A DNA stretch of 38,710 bases from Chloroflexota bacterium. Its GTDB lineage: Bacteria; Chloroflexota; Anaerolineae; Anaerolineales; VGOW01. Of the stretch, positions 16,430 to 24,740 are shown one piece after another (the stretch's first letter is position 1; the number at the start of each line of letters is the position of its first letter). The notes below the pieces were generated by a model. The model was not told where the DNA came from, made no database searches, and was given only the letters and a program-made list of their open reading frames with translations. Location of the stretch: NCBI GenBank assembly GCA_016197225.1, contig JACPWC010000082.1:1-38710 (forward strand), read 5' to 3'. Made by a program: the position numbers and the translations under genes.

Positions 16430-16957
16430 TCAGGCCGCCTCGCCGCCTGTGGTTTGGGCCTCGGCCCCGGCCTGGCGCGCGCCTAACTCTCGATCCAGAA
16501 GCAACAATGCCGGGCCGTCATTCCCAATCCGTTTCAACTGCTCGACGATGGCCGTAGCCGTCTTCTCCTCTTCCACCTGCTCATTGACGAACCACTGAAG
16601 CATGACTTGCGAGGCGTAATCATTCTCTTTGGCCGCCAGCCCGTACAGGTTGTTGATCGAGGCCGACACTTTCTGCTCGTGCTCCAGCGCCTTCTGTAAT
16701 ATTTCCAGCGGCGAGCCGAACTCAACCGGCGGCTGAGGCAGGGCTTGCAAAACCACTCGCCCGCCCCGGCTGTTGATGAAGTCGAAAAGCTTCATGGCGT
16801 GCAAGTGTTCCTCGCCGCTTTGAATCCGCATCCAGTTGGCAAAGCCGGGCAGGGTCTCGGCCTCAAAGTGAGCCGACATCGAAAGGTAGATGTAGGACGA
16901 GTAAAACTCCATTGCAATCTGGTTGTTGATTGCGTCTTGAACGGTTTTGTTAATCAT
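16430..16957 (-). CDS. ftnA: Ferritin (FtnA type)
   Basis: The 175-residue product is a non-haem bacterial ferritin that oxidises and stores iron in a 24-subunit shell. From ATG 16957 the ferroxidase ligands fall at exactly the positions of E. coli FtnA: Glu17, Tyr24, Glu50, His53, Glu94, Gln127 and Glu130. The C-terminus ends in an Ala/Gly-rich tail (AEAQTTGGEAA). AGGAGAG lies upstream of ATG 16957; an in-frame upstream extension to 16987 lacks support. It is downstream of the histidine kinase gene, separated by a gap with two small hairpins. The 166 bases between its stop and the next gene contain that gene's promoter; no clear terminator is visible. Confidence 0.95.
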   Translation of the reverse strand: MINKTVQDAINNQIAMEFYSSYIYLSMSAHFEAETLPGFANWMRIQSGEEHLHAMKLFDFINSRGGRVVLQALPQPPVEFGSPLEILQKALEHEQKVSASINNLYGLAAKENDYASQVMLQWFVNEQVEEEKTATAIVEQLKRIGNDGPALLLLDRELGARQAGAEAQTTGGEAA

Positions 16958-17004
16958 GGTTACTCTCCTCTGGCGGTTAAAAACCACGCCAACGAACTAC
17001 ACGA

Positions 17005-17054
17005 AGCCTGCCTTCGCAGGCTGTTTGCGCGCGCCGAGTCCGCGAAGGCGGACT
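17005..17054. repeat. Pair of small hairpins between kinase and ferritin genes
   Basis: AGCCTGC-CTTC-GCAGGCT (17005-17022) and AGTCCGC-GAAG-GCGGACT (17037-17054) are two perfect 7-bp stems with four-base loops, 14 bases apart. The surrounding bases (ctacacgaagcctgc, ggactttgtgcccgcttcg) repeat the words cgaag and cttcg. They lie within the 127-base gap upstream of ferritin and could affect its leader RNA. Confidence 0.7.
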
Positions 17055-17084
17055 TTGTGCCCGCTTCGCGTGTTGACGCGAATT

Positions 17085-18893
17085 CTATTCGCCGCCTAAC
17101 GGCAGAACCACCGTAAACGTCGCCCCGCGCCCCGGGCCGTCACTGTGAACGCGCACCGTGCCCTTGTGCGACTGGACGATCCAGGCCACGATGGACAAGC
17201 CCAGGCCCGACCCGTGGCCGATGCCTTTGGTAGTGTAAAACGGATCAAAAACCTTCTCCAACGACTCGGTTGGGATACCAATTCCCTGATCGGCCACTTC
17301 CAGAATGGCTTCGGTCTTGGCCCGGCGCGTTCTCAGGGTGACGGTTCCCCCGTCCGGCATGGCATCGCGGGCGTTGCTGAGCAAGTTGATGATCACCTGA
17401 GCGATCTGGTTACGGTCACATAAAATCTTGGGCAGGTTCGGGTCTAGCTCGGTCACCAGCTTCACCTTGTTCCAACCCTTCAACTGGTAACCCATCAACA
17501 GCAACGAGTCTTTTGCCACCTCGGTCAAACTATAGCGGGCCAGTTCCTGCTCGCCGCCGCGCGAGTAGTTGCGGAGCGTTTGCACGATGCGCGAGGCGTG
17601 TGAGGCGGCCCGATCCACTAACGGCAGGATCATTTCCATCGTGTCCGGGCTGATTTCTCCCTTGTCGTGCATCTCGCCCTGCAGGGCCTCGACAGCAGTG
17701 ACGATAGTGGTCAGCGGATTGGTCACTTCATGAACCACGCCCGCGGCCAGCGTGCCAATGCTGGCCAACTTCTGCGAGTCGAGCAGGGCTTCATTGGACT
17801 GTTGCAATTCAAACGTCCTCTGCTCCACCCGTTTTTCCAGCGTCTCCGACCAGGCCCGCAGTTCGGCGTTGAGGCGCTCGTTCTCGCGCAGGGTGACTAC
17901 CTGACGGCTGATGACGAACACGGTGAGCAGAACTGCGCTGAACAACACGCCTTTCGCACCGAGCGAGAATTCAACCCCGGCCACAAAGATCACCAGGCTG
18001 TAGCCCAGAACGATCGCCACAAACGGCAGAAACGGCGAGGCGCGTTCCAGCACAACCATCGCCAACTTCTCGCTCGACGATTCGGCCTGGTAGTAGGATT
18101 GGCGAATCGCGGCCAGGGCAAACAAGGCGTAGGCCATCAGCCAACCGGCGCTCACCGGGTCGCCAGTCACTTCACGTTTGGCAAGCGTGAGGTAAGCCGA
18201 GATCAGGTCGGCGGCGACGAAGCAAGCCAGCCCGGCCAGGAAGATGACGAGCGCCGAACGGGTGGTGACATCCGGGCGGCGCAAGAGCATGGACACGATG
18301 CCGCCCAGCACCACCAGATCGCCGATCGGGTAAATGGCGGCGAACAGTTGACTCGTAAAGTCGCTCCCGCTGGCGCTGGCCGCCGGGCTGACGACGAAAT
18401 ACCAGACCACCATCCAGGCGGCAGTGATCACAATCAGCAAGTCAAGGGCGAACTTCAACCGGTCATTGCGGCTGAGCGGCGCGCACGGCAACAACAGCAA
18501 GCCCGCCAGCGCCAGCGGATAGAAGGCGAGATAGAAAACGTCAACGAGATAGTAGAGTGAACTATCTTCAGGGAGAGCGGCGGCGAGATCGAAGTAAGTG
18601 AAGATCGCGTCGCCGATTAAGAGAGCGGCGATGCTCAGGCCAAAGACGATCCAGGCCCGGCGCAATCGCCGTTCGAGAGCGGTGGCCGCCGCCACGCGGG
18701 CGGCGGCGGCCACGGCGAAAAGGCTGATCGGAAAGAAGGCCAGGTTGGAGATCAGGCGGCCATTTTCGTCGCCGCCTAAAAACGTCCAGGCGGCGAAGGC
18801 CAGGGCGTAGACGACAGCCCCCAGCCCCAAAATTCCCCAGCCATTGCGAAGCCAGGGGGGAAACTCAAATTGTCGTGCGTCGGCGGCGTTCAT
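17085..18893 (-). CDS. Membrane sensor histidine kinase
   Basis: The 602-residue product has a large N-terminal membrane module (about nine hydrophobic segments in residues 20-335), then a coiled-coil stretch (about 335-375) and a kinase core. The H-box GVVHEVTNPLTTI puts the phospho-accepting His at 388. The ATPase domain has QVIINLLSNARDAMPDGG (N-box), VADQGIGIP (G1), DPFYTTK (F) and GSGLGLSI (G2). The membrane module lacks an extracytoplasmic loop large enough for a classical sensor domain, so it may sense within the membrane. No response regulator gene is adjacent, making it an orphan kinase here. It begins 11 bases after the FolD stop, so it is probably co-transcribed with folD. Confidence 0.92.
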   Translation of the reverse strand: MNAADARQFEFPPWLRNGWGILGLGAVVYALAFAAWTFLGGDENGRLISNLAFFPISLFAVAAAARVAAATALERRLRRAWIVFGLSIAALLIGDAIFTYFDLAAALPEDSSLYYLVDVFYLAFYPLALAGLLLLPCAPLSRNDRLKFALDLLIVITAAWMVVWYFVVSPAASASGSDFTSQLFAAIYPIGDLVVLGGIVSMLLRRPDVTTRSALVIFLAGLACFVAADLISAYLTLAKREVTGDPVSAGWLMAYALFALAAIRQSYYQAESSSEKLAMVVLERASPFLPFVAIVLGYSLVIFVAGVEFSLGAKGVLFSAVLLTVFVISRQVVTLRENERLNAELRAWSETLEKRVEQRTFELQQSNEALLDSQKLASIGTLAAGVVHEVTNPLTTIVTAVEALQGEMHDKGEISPDTMEMILPLVDRAASHASRIVQTLRNYSRGGEQELARYSLTEVAKDSLLLMGYQLKGWNKVKLVTELDPNLPKILCDRNQIAQVIINLLSNARDAMPDGGTVTLRTRRAKTEAILEVADQGIGIPTESLEKVFDPFYTTKGIGHGSGLGLSIVAWIVQSHKGTVRVHSDGPGRGATFTVVLPLGGE

Positions 18894-18904
18894 GAATGAG
18901 TAGA

Positions 18905-19789
18905 TTAGCTCACGCCGAAAGCCGCTTGCGCGCCGCGCAGGGTGTTGCGGATGAGCATCGCAATCGTCATCGGCCCCACGCCGCCCGGCACAGGCGTGAT
19001 TGCGCCCGCCACTTCTTTCACGTCGTCGAAGTCCACGTCGCCGACGAGGCGGTAGCCGCTCTTTTTAGTCGAGTCTTCGACGCGGTTGATGCCCACGTCA
19101 ATCACGTACGCGCCCGGCTTCACCCAGTCGCGCTTGACCATGAGCGGGCGGCCAACGGCGGCGATGAGAATGTCGGCTTCACGGCAGACGGCGGGCAGGT
19201 CTTTGGTGCGCGAGTGGCAGATGGTGATGGTCGCGTCGCGGTGCAGGAGCAACATCGCCGCCGGAAGCCCGACGATGTTAGAGCGGCCCAGCACCACGGC
19301 GTTGGCCCCTTTGAAGGTGGCGCCCGCTTCTTCCAGCAGAACGATACAGCCGGCCGGGGTGCAAGGCACAAACAGAGGTTTGCGGCCCTTCATCGAAAGG
19401 CGACCAATGTTCACCGGGTGAAAGCCGTCCACGTCTTTGTCAATGCTGATCTTGTTGAGGACGGCTTCTTCGTTGAGGTGATCGGGCAAAGGCAGTTGGA
19501 CGAGAATGCCATGCACGTTCGGGTCGGCGTTGAGTTGAGCAACGAGCGACTCGACTTCTTCCTGCGTGGCCGTCTTGGGCAGTTCGTGGCCGAACGATTC
19601 CATGCCAACTTCGGCGCAGGCTTTGCGTTTGGATTTGACGTAGGCCTGTGAGGCCGGGTTCTCGCCCACCAGCACCGTAGCCAGGCCGGGCTTCTTGCCG
19701 GTTTTGGCGGTGAGGATTTGCACATCGGCGGCCACTTGCGCGCGCACTTTGGCGGCAATGGCCGTTCCGTCTATAAGAGTTGCAGTCAT
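18905..19789 (-). CDS. folD: Bifunctional methylenetetrahydrofolate dehydrogenase/methenyltetrahydrofolate cyclohydrolase
   Basis: The 294-residue product is a normal-length FolD, interconverting methylene-, methenyl- and 10-formyl-tetrahydrofolate in the cytoplasm with NADP. Signatures are the catalytic YVKSK (Tyr50, Lys54), [52 protein letters not shown] and the C-terminal [35 protein letters not shown] precedes ATG 19789. Its product feeds one-carbon units to purine synthesis, but there is no other link to the purine locus. Upstream lies the HNH-nuclease remnant. Confidence 0.97.
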   Translation of the reverse strand: MTATLIDGTAIAAKVRAQVAADVQILTAKTGKKPGLATVLVGENPASQAYVKSKRKACAEVGMESFGHELPKTATQEEVESLVAQLNADPNVHGILVQLPLPDHLNEEAVLNKISIDKDVDGFHPVNIGRLSMKGRKPLFVPCTPAGCIVLLEEAGATFKGANAVVLGRSNIVGLPAAMLLLHRDATITICHSRTKDLPAVCREADILIAAVGRPLMVKRDWVKPGAYVIDVGINRVEDSTKKSGYRLVGDVDFDDVKEVAGAITPVPGGVGPMTIAMLIRNTLRGAQAAFGVS

Positions 19790-19803
19790 ATTGGTCTCCT
19801 AGT

Positions 19804-20000
19804 TCAGTCTTCAGGTGGATGCCAACCTACGCCAGCCCAGAGCAGGCGAGCGGCAACAATATCAGGGTTATTCAAAGGATGATATGCTCAACAGTCAGGG
19901 GTTGGCCGGTAATTTTCGAGGAGGTGCGACAGTAACCGCAGCGCGGCCCGGCCTGGTTACGCAGGCGCTCATACACGACCTCCGGGATGACAGAGGTCAT
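19804..20000 (-). pseudogene. HNH endonuclease remnant with internal deletion
   Basis: Translation from ATG 20000 gives 41 codons including RCGYCRTSS and LTVEHII, the CxxC and His of an HNH nuclease start, then stops. About 20 bases on, in another frame, the sequence reads LNNPDIVAARLLWAGVGWHP and ends PED at a TGA (19804-19806). This matches the usual C-terminus of the same small HNH proteins. The middle, with the second half of the HNH motif, is missing, so the gene is an internal deletion. Its ATG overlaps the upstream stop as ATGA, a sign that it was coupled to the 143-residue protein. Confidence 0.75.
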
Positions 20001-20428
20001 TTCTCAGTTTCAAGTTCGGCCAGGGTCGGGATCCGTTCGCCGCGCCACTTGAGAAGCAAGGCGGCATAGGCTTTGCGAAACATCAAGCGATCCGCTTCGG
20101 CTCGCAGGACTGCTAATTCTTTTTGCCCCGCCTCGTCCAGCATCCCTGCCGAGTTGGCGGCCAGTAACGCATCGTAACGCGCTACTTGCGCCGAGTTCAT
20201 CTTGGCCCGCAAATGTTGTTGCAGTTCGGCGCTAGGCATTGGTTCAAGCAAAGCCAAATCGGCGCGAAAAGCAACAGGCACATCTTCCAGCAAGGGCGGC
20301 AAACCGGCTCGGAGGGTCTCAGCAATAATTTCGTCCACCGGGCGATGCACGATCTCTGCAATCCGGCGTAAACGATGAGCCGCCGCCGCCGGCAGGCGGA
20401 TGGTCAGGGTTTCGGTAGCAGTCGTCAT
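19997..20428 (-). CDS. Ribbon-helix-helix-like protein, partner of the lost HNH nuclease
   Basis: The 143-residue product begins with a segment (about residues 6-45, TLTIRLPAAAAHRLRRIAEI and on) that fits a ribbon-helix-helix DNA-binding motif: a short basic strand followed by two helices. The rest is alpha-helical and charged, with no recognised domain. Its stop overlaps the start of the HNH remnant as ATGA. Small proteins of this kind commonly precede HNH nuclease genes, so it may have been an antitoxin-like or accessory partner, now orphaned. GAGGAG lies nine bases before ATG 20428. The upstream gene is the histidine kinase, 44 bases away. Confidence 0.7.
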   Translation of the reverse strand: MTTATETLTIRLPAAAAHRLRRIAEIVHRPVDEIIAETLRAGLPPLLEDVPVAFRADLALLEPMPSAELQQHLRAKMNSAQVARYDALLAANSAGMLDEAGQKELAVLRAEADRLMFRKAYAALLLKWRGERIPTLAELETEK

Positions 20429-20472
20429 GGCTTTTAGCTCCTCTCAGTATGACCTCGCTACCATTATACCGC

Positions 20473-21834
20473 TCACTGCAATATGAATGCCACACGCAGA
20501 CCGCCACCTGAAACATTGTTCGCTGAAATCGCGCCGCCCTGGGCTTCGACGAGCTGGCGGGCAATCGCCAGCCCCAACCCGGCCCCGCCCGCCGCTCGTG
20601 ACCGGGATTTTTCTCCCCGCCAGAAGCGATCAAACAACCGGGGCAGATCGGCCTCTGGCACGCCGGGGCCGTTGTCGCTCACGGCCAATTCAACGCCGCC
20701 AGCCACGCCCCGGGCCGTGATCGCCACCCGGCCTCCTTTTGGAACGTAGCGAAGCGCATTGCTGATCAGGTTGCCAATCACTTGCGACACACGCTGGGAA
20801 TCGGCAGAGACGGCTGGTAAACCAGAGTCGGCTTCCACGGTGAGTGCGACGCCTTTTTCAGAAGCTTCAGCGGCAAACAAGTCGGCGGCCTGCCGGGCCA
20901 GTTCACTCAAGTCCACCTGTTGCTGATCAAAATGCAGTTGGCCCGACTCGGCCAGGGTGAGCAGGCGCAAATCTTCGACCAGCCGTTCAAGGAGATACGT
21001 TTCTTCAAGCACGGGGGCGATGTGCGAGTCGTCGGCGGGGTAGACGCCGTCCACGATACCTTCGAGTTTGCCGCGCATGACGGTGAGCGGGGTGCGAAGT
21101 TCGTGAGCGATGTCGGCCAGCAGGTCGCGGCGCTCGCGGTCATTGCGCTCCAACGAGCCGGCCATGCGGTTGAAGGAATCGCTGAGGCTCCGCAGGTCGC
21201 CGGGGCCGCCCACCTGCACCCGAGTGGAAAGATCGCCGTCGGCCACAGCATGAGCCGCCGCGATCACGTCGGCCAGCGGCGTGACCACGCGGCGGGCGAG
21301 CATGAAGCCGATGAGGAGGGTGAGGACGCCGGTGAAAAACGAGATGACGCCGACCGGCAGGGCCAGGCCGCCCAACACGCCCAACGGCAGGCCAAAATTT
21401 ATGCGCTCGATCACCAGCGCCCCGATTTGCTCGCCGCCGGCAACCAGCGAGAAGCGCGGGGCGCGGGCGTTGAATGGGTAGATTTGCCCGACTCGTGAGG
21501 TGTTGGTTTTGCCGCCATCGAGCAGTACCCGCCCTTCTTCGTCAAGCAGTATCATGCGCTCCCAGCCAAACTCGGAAATGCCGCTTTCCTTTGACACCAG
21601 CGCCTCTACACCCAGCCAACTGCCCCGGCCCAGGTAATAGGCTTCGGCCTGTCTTCCCTGGTCGGGCATGAAACCCGCACCGCCCTCGAGGGCCTGGCCG
21701 ACGACGAACACGATCATGACCGCCAAAATTAGAACGGTAAGCAGAACCACCGTGCCGAAGGCCTGCATGAGGAGCGTGAAGAGGCGGCGGCGGATGTGGC
21801 GGGCGGAGTGGTGGGGGTCGAGGGAGTGAGTCAT
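20473..21834 (-). CDS. HAMP-domain sensor histidine kinase (BaeS-like)
   Basis: The 453-residue product has a TM helix at about 20-46, an extracytoplasmic domain of about 105 residues, a second TM at about 155-180 and a HAMP linker to about 232. The kinase core has the H-box LLADIAHELRTPLTVMRGKLEG (His244), the N-box SQVIGNLISNALRYVPKGG, G1 VSDNGPGVP, the F-box LFDRFWRGEKSR and G2 GAGLGLAIA. It should phosphorylate the OmpR-type regulator encoded just upstream. Both follow the adaptor-ATPase-permease genes on the same strand, as in envelope-stress systems that control drug efflux. The gap to the regulator gene contains a long inverted repeat. Confidence 0.95.
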   Translation of the reverse strand: MTHSLDPHHSARHIRRRLFTLLMQAFGTVVLLTVLILAVMIVFVVGQALEGGAGFMPDQGRQAEAYYLGRGSWLGVEALVSKESGISEFGWERMILLDEEGRVLLDGGKTNTSRVGQIYPFNARAPRFSLVAGGEQIGALVIERINFGLPLGVLGGLALPVGVISFFTGVLTLLIGFMLARRVVTPLADVIAAAHAVADGDLSTRVQVGGPGDLRSLSDSFNRMAGSLERNDRERRDLLADIAHELRTPLTVMRGKLEGIVDGVYPADDSHIAPVLEETYLLERLVEDLRLLTLAESGQLHFDQQQVDLSELARQAADLFAAEASEKGVALTVEADSGLPAVSADSQRVSQVIGNLISNALRYVPKGGRVAITARGVAGGVELAVSDNGPGVPEADLPRLFDRFWRGEKSRSRAAGGAGLGLAIARQLVEAQGGAISANNVSGGGLRVAFILQ

Positions 21835-21840
21835 TGAAGG

Positions 21841-21933
21841 GATGACAAGATGAAGGGGTGACAGGATGAATGCCGTTCTACTCGCAAATCATCTTGTCAT
21901 CATGTCACCTTGTCACCTTGTCACGCGAAGCGT
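21841..21933. repeat. Intergenic inverted repeat (gatgacaagatga family)
   Basis: gatgacaagatga (21841-21853) pairs perfectly with tcatcttgtcatc (21889-21901). Each arm continues as degenerate copies of the unit: aaggggtgacaggatga on the left and atgtcaccttgtcaccttgt on the right. It fills the space between the response regulator stop and the kinase start. Confidence 0.8.
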
Positions 21934-21942
21934 GCCACCATG

Positions 21943-22611
21943 TCATTCTGCAAATTTGTAACCCACGCCATGCACGGTGAAGATGTACTCTCCCGGTTCC
22001 AGTTTGCGGCGCAAGTTGCGAATGTGCGAATCAATGGCCCGCTCGTAGCTCTCGAAGGCCACGCCTCTGGCGATGGTGAGCAGTTGAGCGCGAGAGAAGA
22101 TTCGGCCCGGCTGGCCGGCGAGTGCGGCCAGGATTTCAAATTCGGTGGGGGTGAGCGCCACTTCATGGTCGGGCCAGGCGGCCACGTAGCGGGCGCGGTC
22201 GAGGGTCAGGTCGCCGGCGCGGATGACTTCGGCGGTGGCGGCTGAACCGGCGGCGCGGCGCAGAACAGTGCGCGTCCGCGCCACCAGTTCACGCGGGCTG
22301 AAGGGTTTGGTGATGTAATCGTCCGCGCCAAGTTCGAGGCCGACGAGCTTGTCGCTTTCTTCCACGCGGGCGGTGAGCATGATGATGGGCGTCTGAGACT
22401 CGCGGCGCAATTCGCGGATCACGTCCAGGCCGTCCATCTGGGGCATCATGCCATCCAGCACGATGAGGTCGGGCCGTTCTTTGCGGGCCAGGGCCAGCCC
22501 TTTGAGTCCGTCGTTCGCGGTGATGACGGCGAACCCGGCGGCAGTCAGGTAGTCGCGGCAGATTTCGACAATCTTGGGTTCGTCGTCAATCACGAGGATG
22601 GTTTTCGACAT
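21943..22611 (-). CDS. OmpR-family response regulator
   Basis: The 222-residue product has a receiver domain (1-120) with acidic pocket Asp9/Asp10, phospho-acceptor Asp53 in LIVLDGMMPQMDG, Thr80 and Lys102 in TKPFSPREL. A winged-helix output domain (about 130-222) has LTPTEFEILAALAGQPGRIFSR and ends SHIRNLRRKLEPGEYIFTVHGVGYKF. It pairs with the downstream BaeS-like kinase. The position behind two efflux operons suggests it regulates them. The phased TTGTG repeats at 26330-26388, upstream of the proximal operon, are a candidate target, since this family binds direct repeats spaced by about one helical turn. Confidence 0.96.
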   Translation of the reverse strand: MSKTILVIDDEPKIVEICRDYLTAAGFAVITANDGLKGLALARKERPDLIVLDGMMPQMDGLDVIRELRRESQTPIIMLTARVEESDKLVGLELGADDYITKPFSPRELVARTRTVLRRAAGSAATAEVIRAGDLTLDRARYVAAWPDHEVALTPTEFEILAALAGQPGRIFSRAQLLTIARGVAFESYERAIDSHIRNLRRKLEPGEYIFTVHGVGYKFAE

Positions 22612-22628
22612 GGCCGAGTGTATTTTGC

Positions 22629-22655
22629 CACGAATTACACGAATTGCACGAAAGA
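22629..22655. repeat. Short direct repeats between permease and regulator genes
   Basis: Three near copies of a nine-base unit follow each other (cacgaatta, cacgaattg, cacgaaaga), followed by attattcg. It resembles one arm of the longer inverted elements elsewhere in the window. It lies in the 45-base gap between the permease stop and the response regulator start. Confidence 0.55.
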
Positions 22656-22656
22656 A

Positions 22657-23886
22657 TTATTCGTAGCGCAAGGCTTCGATGGGCCGCAGGCGCGAGGCAC
22701 GGTAGGCCGGGTAGAGGCCGAAGAAGATGCCGACTGCCGCCGAGAAGCTGAAGGCCATGAGGACCGAGTCGAGGGTGACAGTGGCGGCGATGAGGTTGGC
22801 CGCCTCTACTAAAGCGGCGATGCCCCACCCCAGCCCGATCCCCAGCACGCCGCCCAGCAGACTGAGCACCAACGTCTCGACCAGGAATTGAAGCAGGATG
22901 ACGCTTCGTTTGGCGCCCACTGCTTTCCGCAAACCGATTTCGCGGGTGCGCTCGGTGACGGAGACGAGCATGATGTTCATGATGCCGATGCCGCCGACGA
23001 GCAGGGAGATGCCGGCAATTGCGCCGAGGAAAACGGTGAGGGTGGTGGTGATGGCCGTGAGCGTCGAGAGTATCGAGCTTTGACTGAGGATGGAGAAGTC
23101 GAGAGCGTCGGCGGGCTTGAGGCGGTGCTCGCGGCGCAAGAGGCGCTCGGCCTGCACCGTCACGTCGCTGATGGCTTCGGGGCTGGAGGCCGAGATGGTG
23201 ACGGTGCTGAGGCGCAGTTTGCCGTTGACGGCGGCTGTCGAGCCGAATAGCTTTTCGTAGCCGGTCTCCAGCGGAACCATGATGATCTCGTCTTCGTTGA
23301 TGAAGCCGGACGCGCCTTTGGACTCCAGCACGCCGACCACTTTGAAGATGACGCCGTCAATTTTAATCGTCCGCCCCACCGGGTTGAGCGAGCCAAACAG
23401 GTCTGTGGCGGTTTGCGAGCCGAGCACGGCGGCACGCGCCGCGCTGTTCCGATCGGCTTCGGTGAGGAAGCGGCCGTATGCCACTTCGTAAGCGCGGGCC
23501 GGGGCGAAGTCGGGCGTGGTGGCGTTGACGTTGACGCTGACGCTTTCTTTGTTCTGGGTCACCGTCGCCCGCCCCTGAAACGTCGGCACGACGTAGTCCA
23601 CGTTCTTCAGGTTGGCGGCCAGCACTTCGTAGTCGGAGTAGTACATGAACGCGGTGGTGGTCTGAGCTTGCGGGCCTGCTTCGCGCACGCCGGGCATAAT
23701 GGTCAGCAGGTTCGAGCCGATGCCTTGCACTTCGCCGGTGATGCTGGCGGTTGCCCCGTTGCCAATTGCCATCAGGGCTACGACTGCGCCAACGCCAATG
23801 ATGATGCCCAGCATCGTCAGGGCCGAGCGCATTTTGTTAGCGGTTAATGCCCGCAAGGCAATACGGAAGTTTTCTGAGAAGTTCAT
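22657..23886 (-). CDS. MacB/YknZ-like ABC transporter permease (copy 1)
   Basis: The 409-residue product has the MacB/FtsX layout. There is one TM near the N-terminus (LTMLGIIIGVGAVVALMAIG), a large extracytoplasmic domain (about residues 50-270), then three TMs. It carries the conserved SVTERTREIGLRKAVGAKR loop and the C-terminal GLYPAYRASRLRPIEALRYE. It lacks a fused ATPase, which is encoded separately upstream. Together with the adaptor it should export peptides, drugs or lipids across a single membrane. It is a clear paralogue of the 26449-27675 product, with much of the sequence identical. Confidence 0.94.
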   Translation of the reverse strand: MNFSENFRIALRALTANKMRSALTMLGIIIGVGAVVALMAIGNGATASITGEVQGIGSNLLTIMPGVREAGPQAQTTTAFMYYSDYEVLAANLKNVDYVVPTFQGRATVTQNKESVSVNVNATTPDFAPARAYEVAYGRFLTEADRNSAARAAVLGSQTATDLFGSLNPVGRTIKIDGVIFKVVGVLESKGASGFINEDEIIMVPLETGYEKLFGSTAAVNGKLRLSTVTISASSPEAISDVTVQAERLLRREHRLKPADALDFSILSQSSILSTLTAITTTLTVFLGAIAGISLLVGGIGIMNIMLVSVTERTREIGLRKAVGAKRSVILLQFLVETLVLSLLGGVLGIGLGWGIAALVEAANLIAATVTLDSVLMAFSFSAAVGIFFGLYPAYRASRLRPIEALRYE

Positions 23887-23893
23887 AATTCCC

Positions 23894-23981
23894 AGTGAAC
23901 AGTTATCAGTAAACAGTTATCAGTGGTCTCTCCACTACTAATAACCCATAACTGATTACTGTTCACTTTTCACTGTTCACT
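23894..23981. repeat. Intergenic inverted repeat (agtgaacagttatc family), copy 1
   Basis: The left arm repeats agtgaacagttatc, and the right arm repeats its complement (gattactgttcac, ttcactgttcact), giving a long imperfect hairpin with an AT-rich loop. It fills the gap between the ATPase stop and the permease start and reaches into the ATPase stop codon. About 90 of 100 aligned bases, including the loop, match the element at 27683-27769 in the paralogous operon. Confidence 0.85.
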
Positions 23982-24723
23982 AACGACCGGCATCCGCCGC
24001 CAACGCTACTTCGCTCGGCCTCGGCGCGCCGGCGGCCAGCGGCTTTTCGATGCGCTCGTCGGCCACCACCTGGCCGTCGGCCATGCGGATGACGCGCTCC
24101 GTGTGGCGGGCGATGAAGGGATCGTGTGTCACGTAAATGACGGTTTGGCCGAAGTCGCGGTGCAAGTCCTGAAAGAGCTTGATGATCTCGGTTCCGGTCT
24201 TGCTGTCGAGCGCGCCGGTCGGCTCGTCGGCCAGCAGGATGGCCGGGTTGTTGGCCAGGGCGCGGGCGATTGCCACCCGCTGTTGCTGGCCGCCGGAAAG
24301 TTCATTGGGCCGGTGGTGCATCCGGTCGCCCAGTCCCACTTTGTCCAGCGCCCCTTCGGCTCGCTTGCGCCGCTCGCGCCCGGTCACGCCGCTGTAGATC
24401 AACGGCAACATCACATTGTCGAGCGCCGTCGTCCGGGCCAGCAGGTTGAACTGCTGAAAGACAAAGCCGATTTTCTGACTGCGGACTCCGGCCAACTGAT
24501 CGTCGGTCATGTTTTCGACGTTGACGCCGTCGAGGCTGTACGCGCCGCTGGTCGGCACGTCGAGGCAACCGAGGATGGCCAGCAGGGTGCTTTTGCCGGA
24601 ACCGCTCGGCCCCATGATGGCCGTCATCTCGCCCTTCTCGATGTTCAGGCGCACGCCGTCGAGGGCGCGCACTTCGGTTTCGCCCATCTGATAAATTTTG
24701 GTGACGTTTTCGATTTCGATCAT
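23980..24723 (-). CDS. MacB/LolD-type ABC ATPase (copy 1)
   Basis: The 247-residue ATPase has Walker [10 protein letters not shown] at residues 38-46, Q-loop [12 protein letters not shown], signature [17 protein letters not shown] and Walker [17 protein letters not shown]. These are the motifs of the MacB/LolD/YknY group that drives mechanotransmission-type exporters. It forms a set with the adaptor 17 bases upstream and the permease downstream. It is nearly the same as the 27768-28511 product and identical in length; the C-terminal [20 protein letters not shown] tail is shared, which marks the two as duplicates. Confidence 0.96.
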   Translation of the reverse strand: MIEIENVTKIYQMGETEVRALDGVRLNIEKGEMTAIMGPSGSGKSTLLAILGCLDVPTSGAYSLDGVNVENMTDDQLAGVRSQKIGFVFQQFNLLARTTALDNVMLPLIYSGVTGRERRKRAEGALDKVGLGDRMHHRPNELSGGQQQRVAIARALANNPAILLADEPTGALDSKTGTEIIKLFQDLHRDFGQTVIYVTHDPFIARHTERVIRMADGQVVADERIEKPLAAGAPRPSEVALAADAGR

Positions 24724-24740
24724 GGGTGATTACCTGCCTG

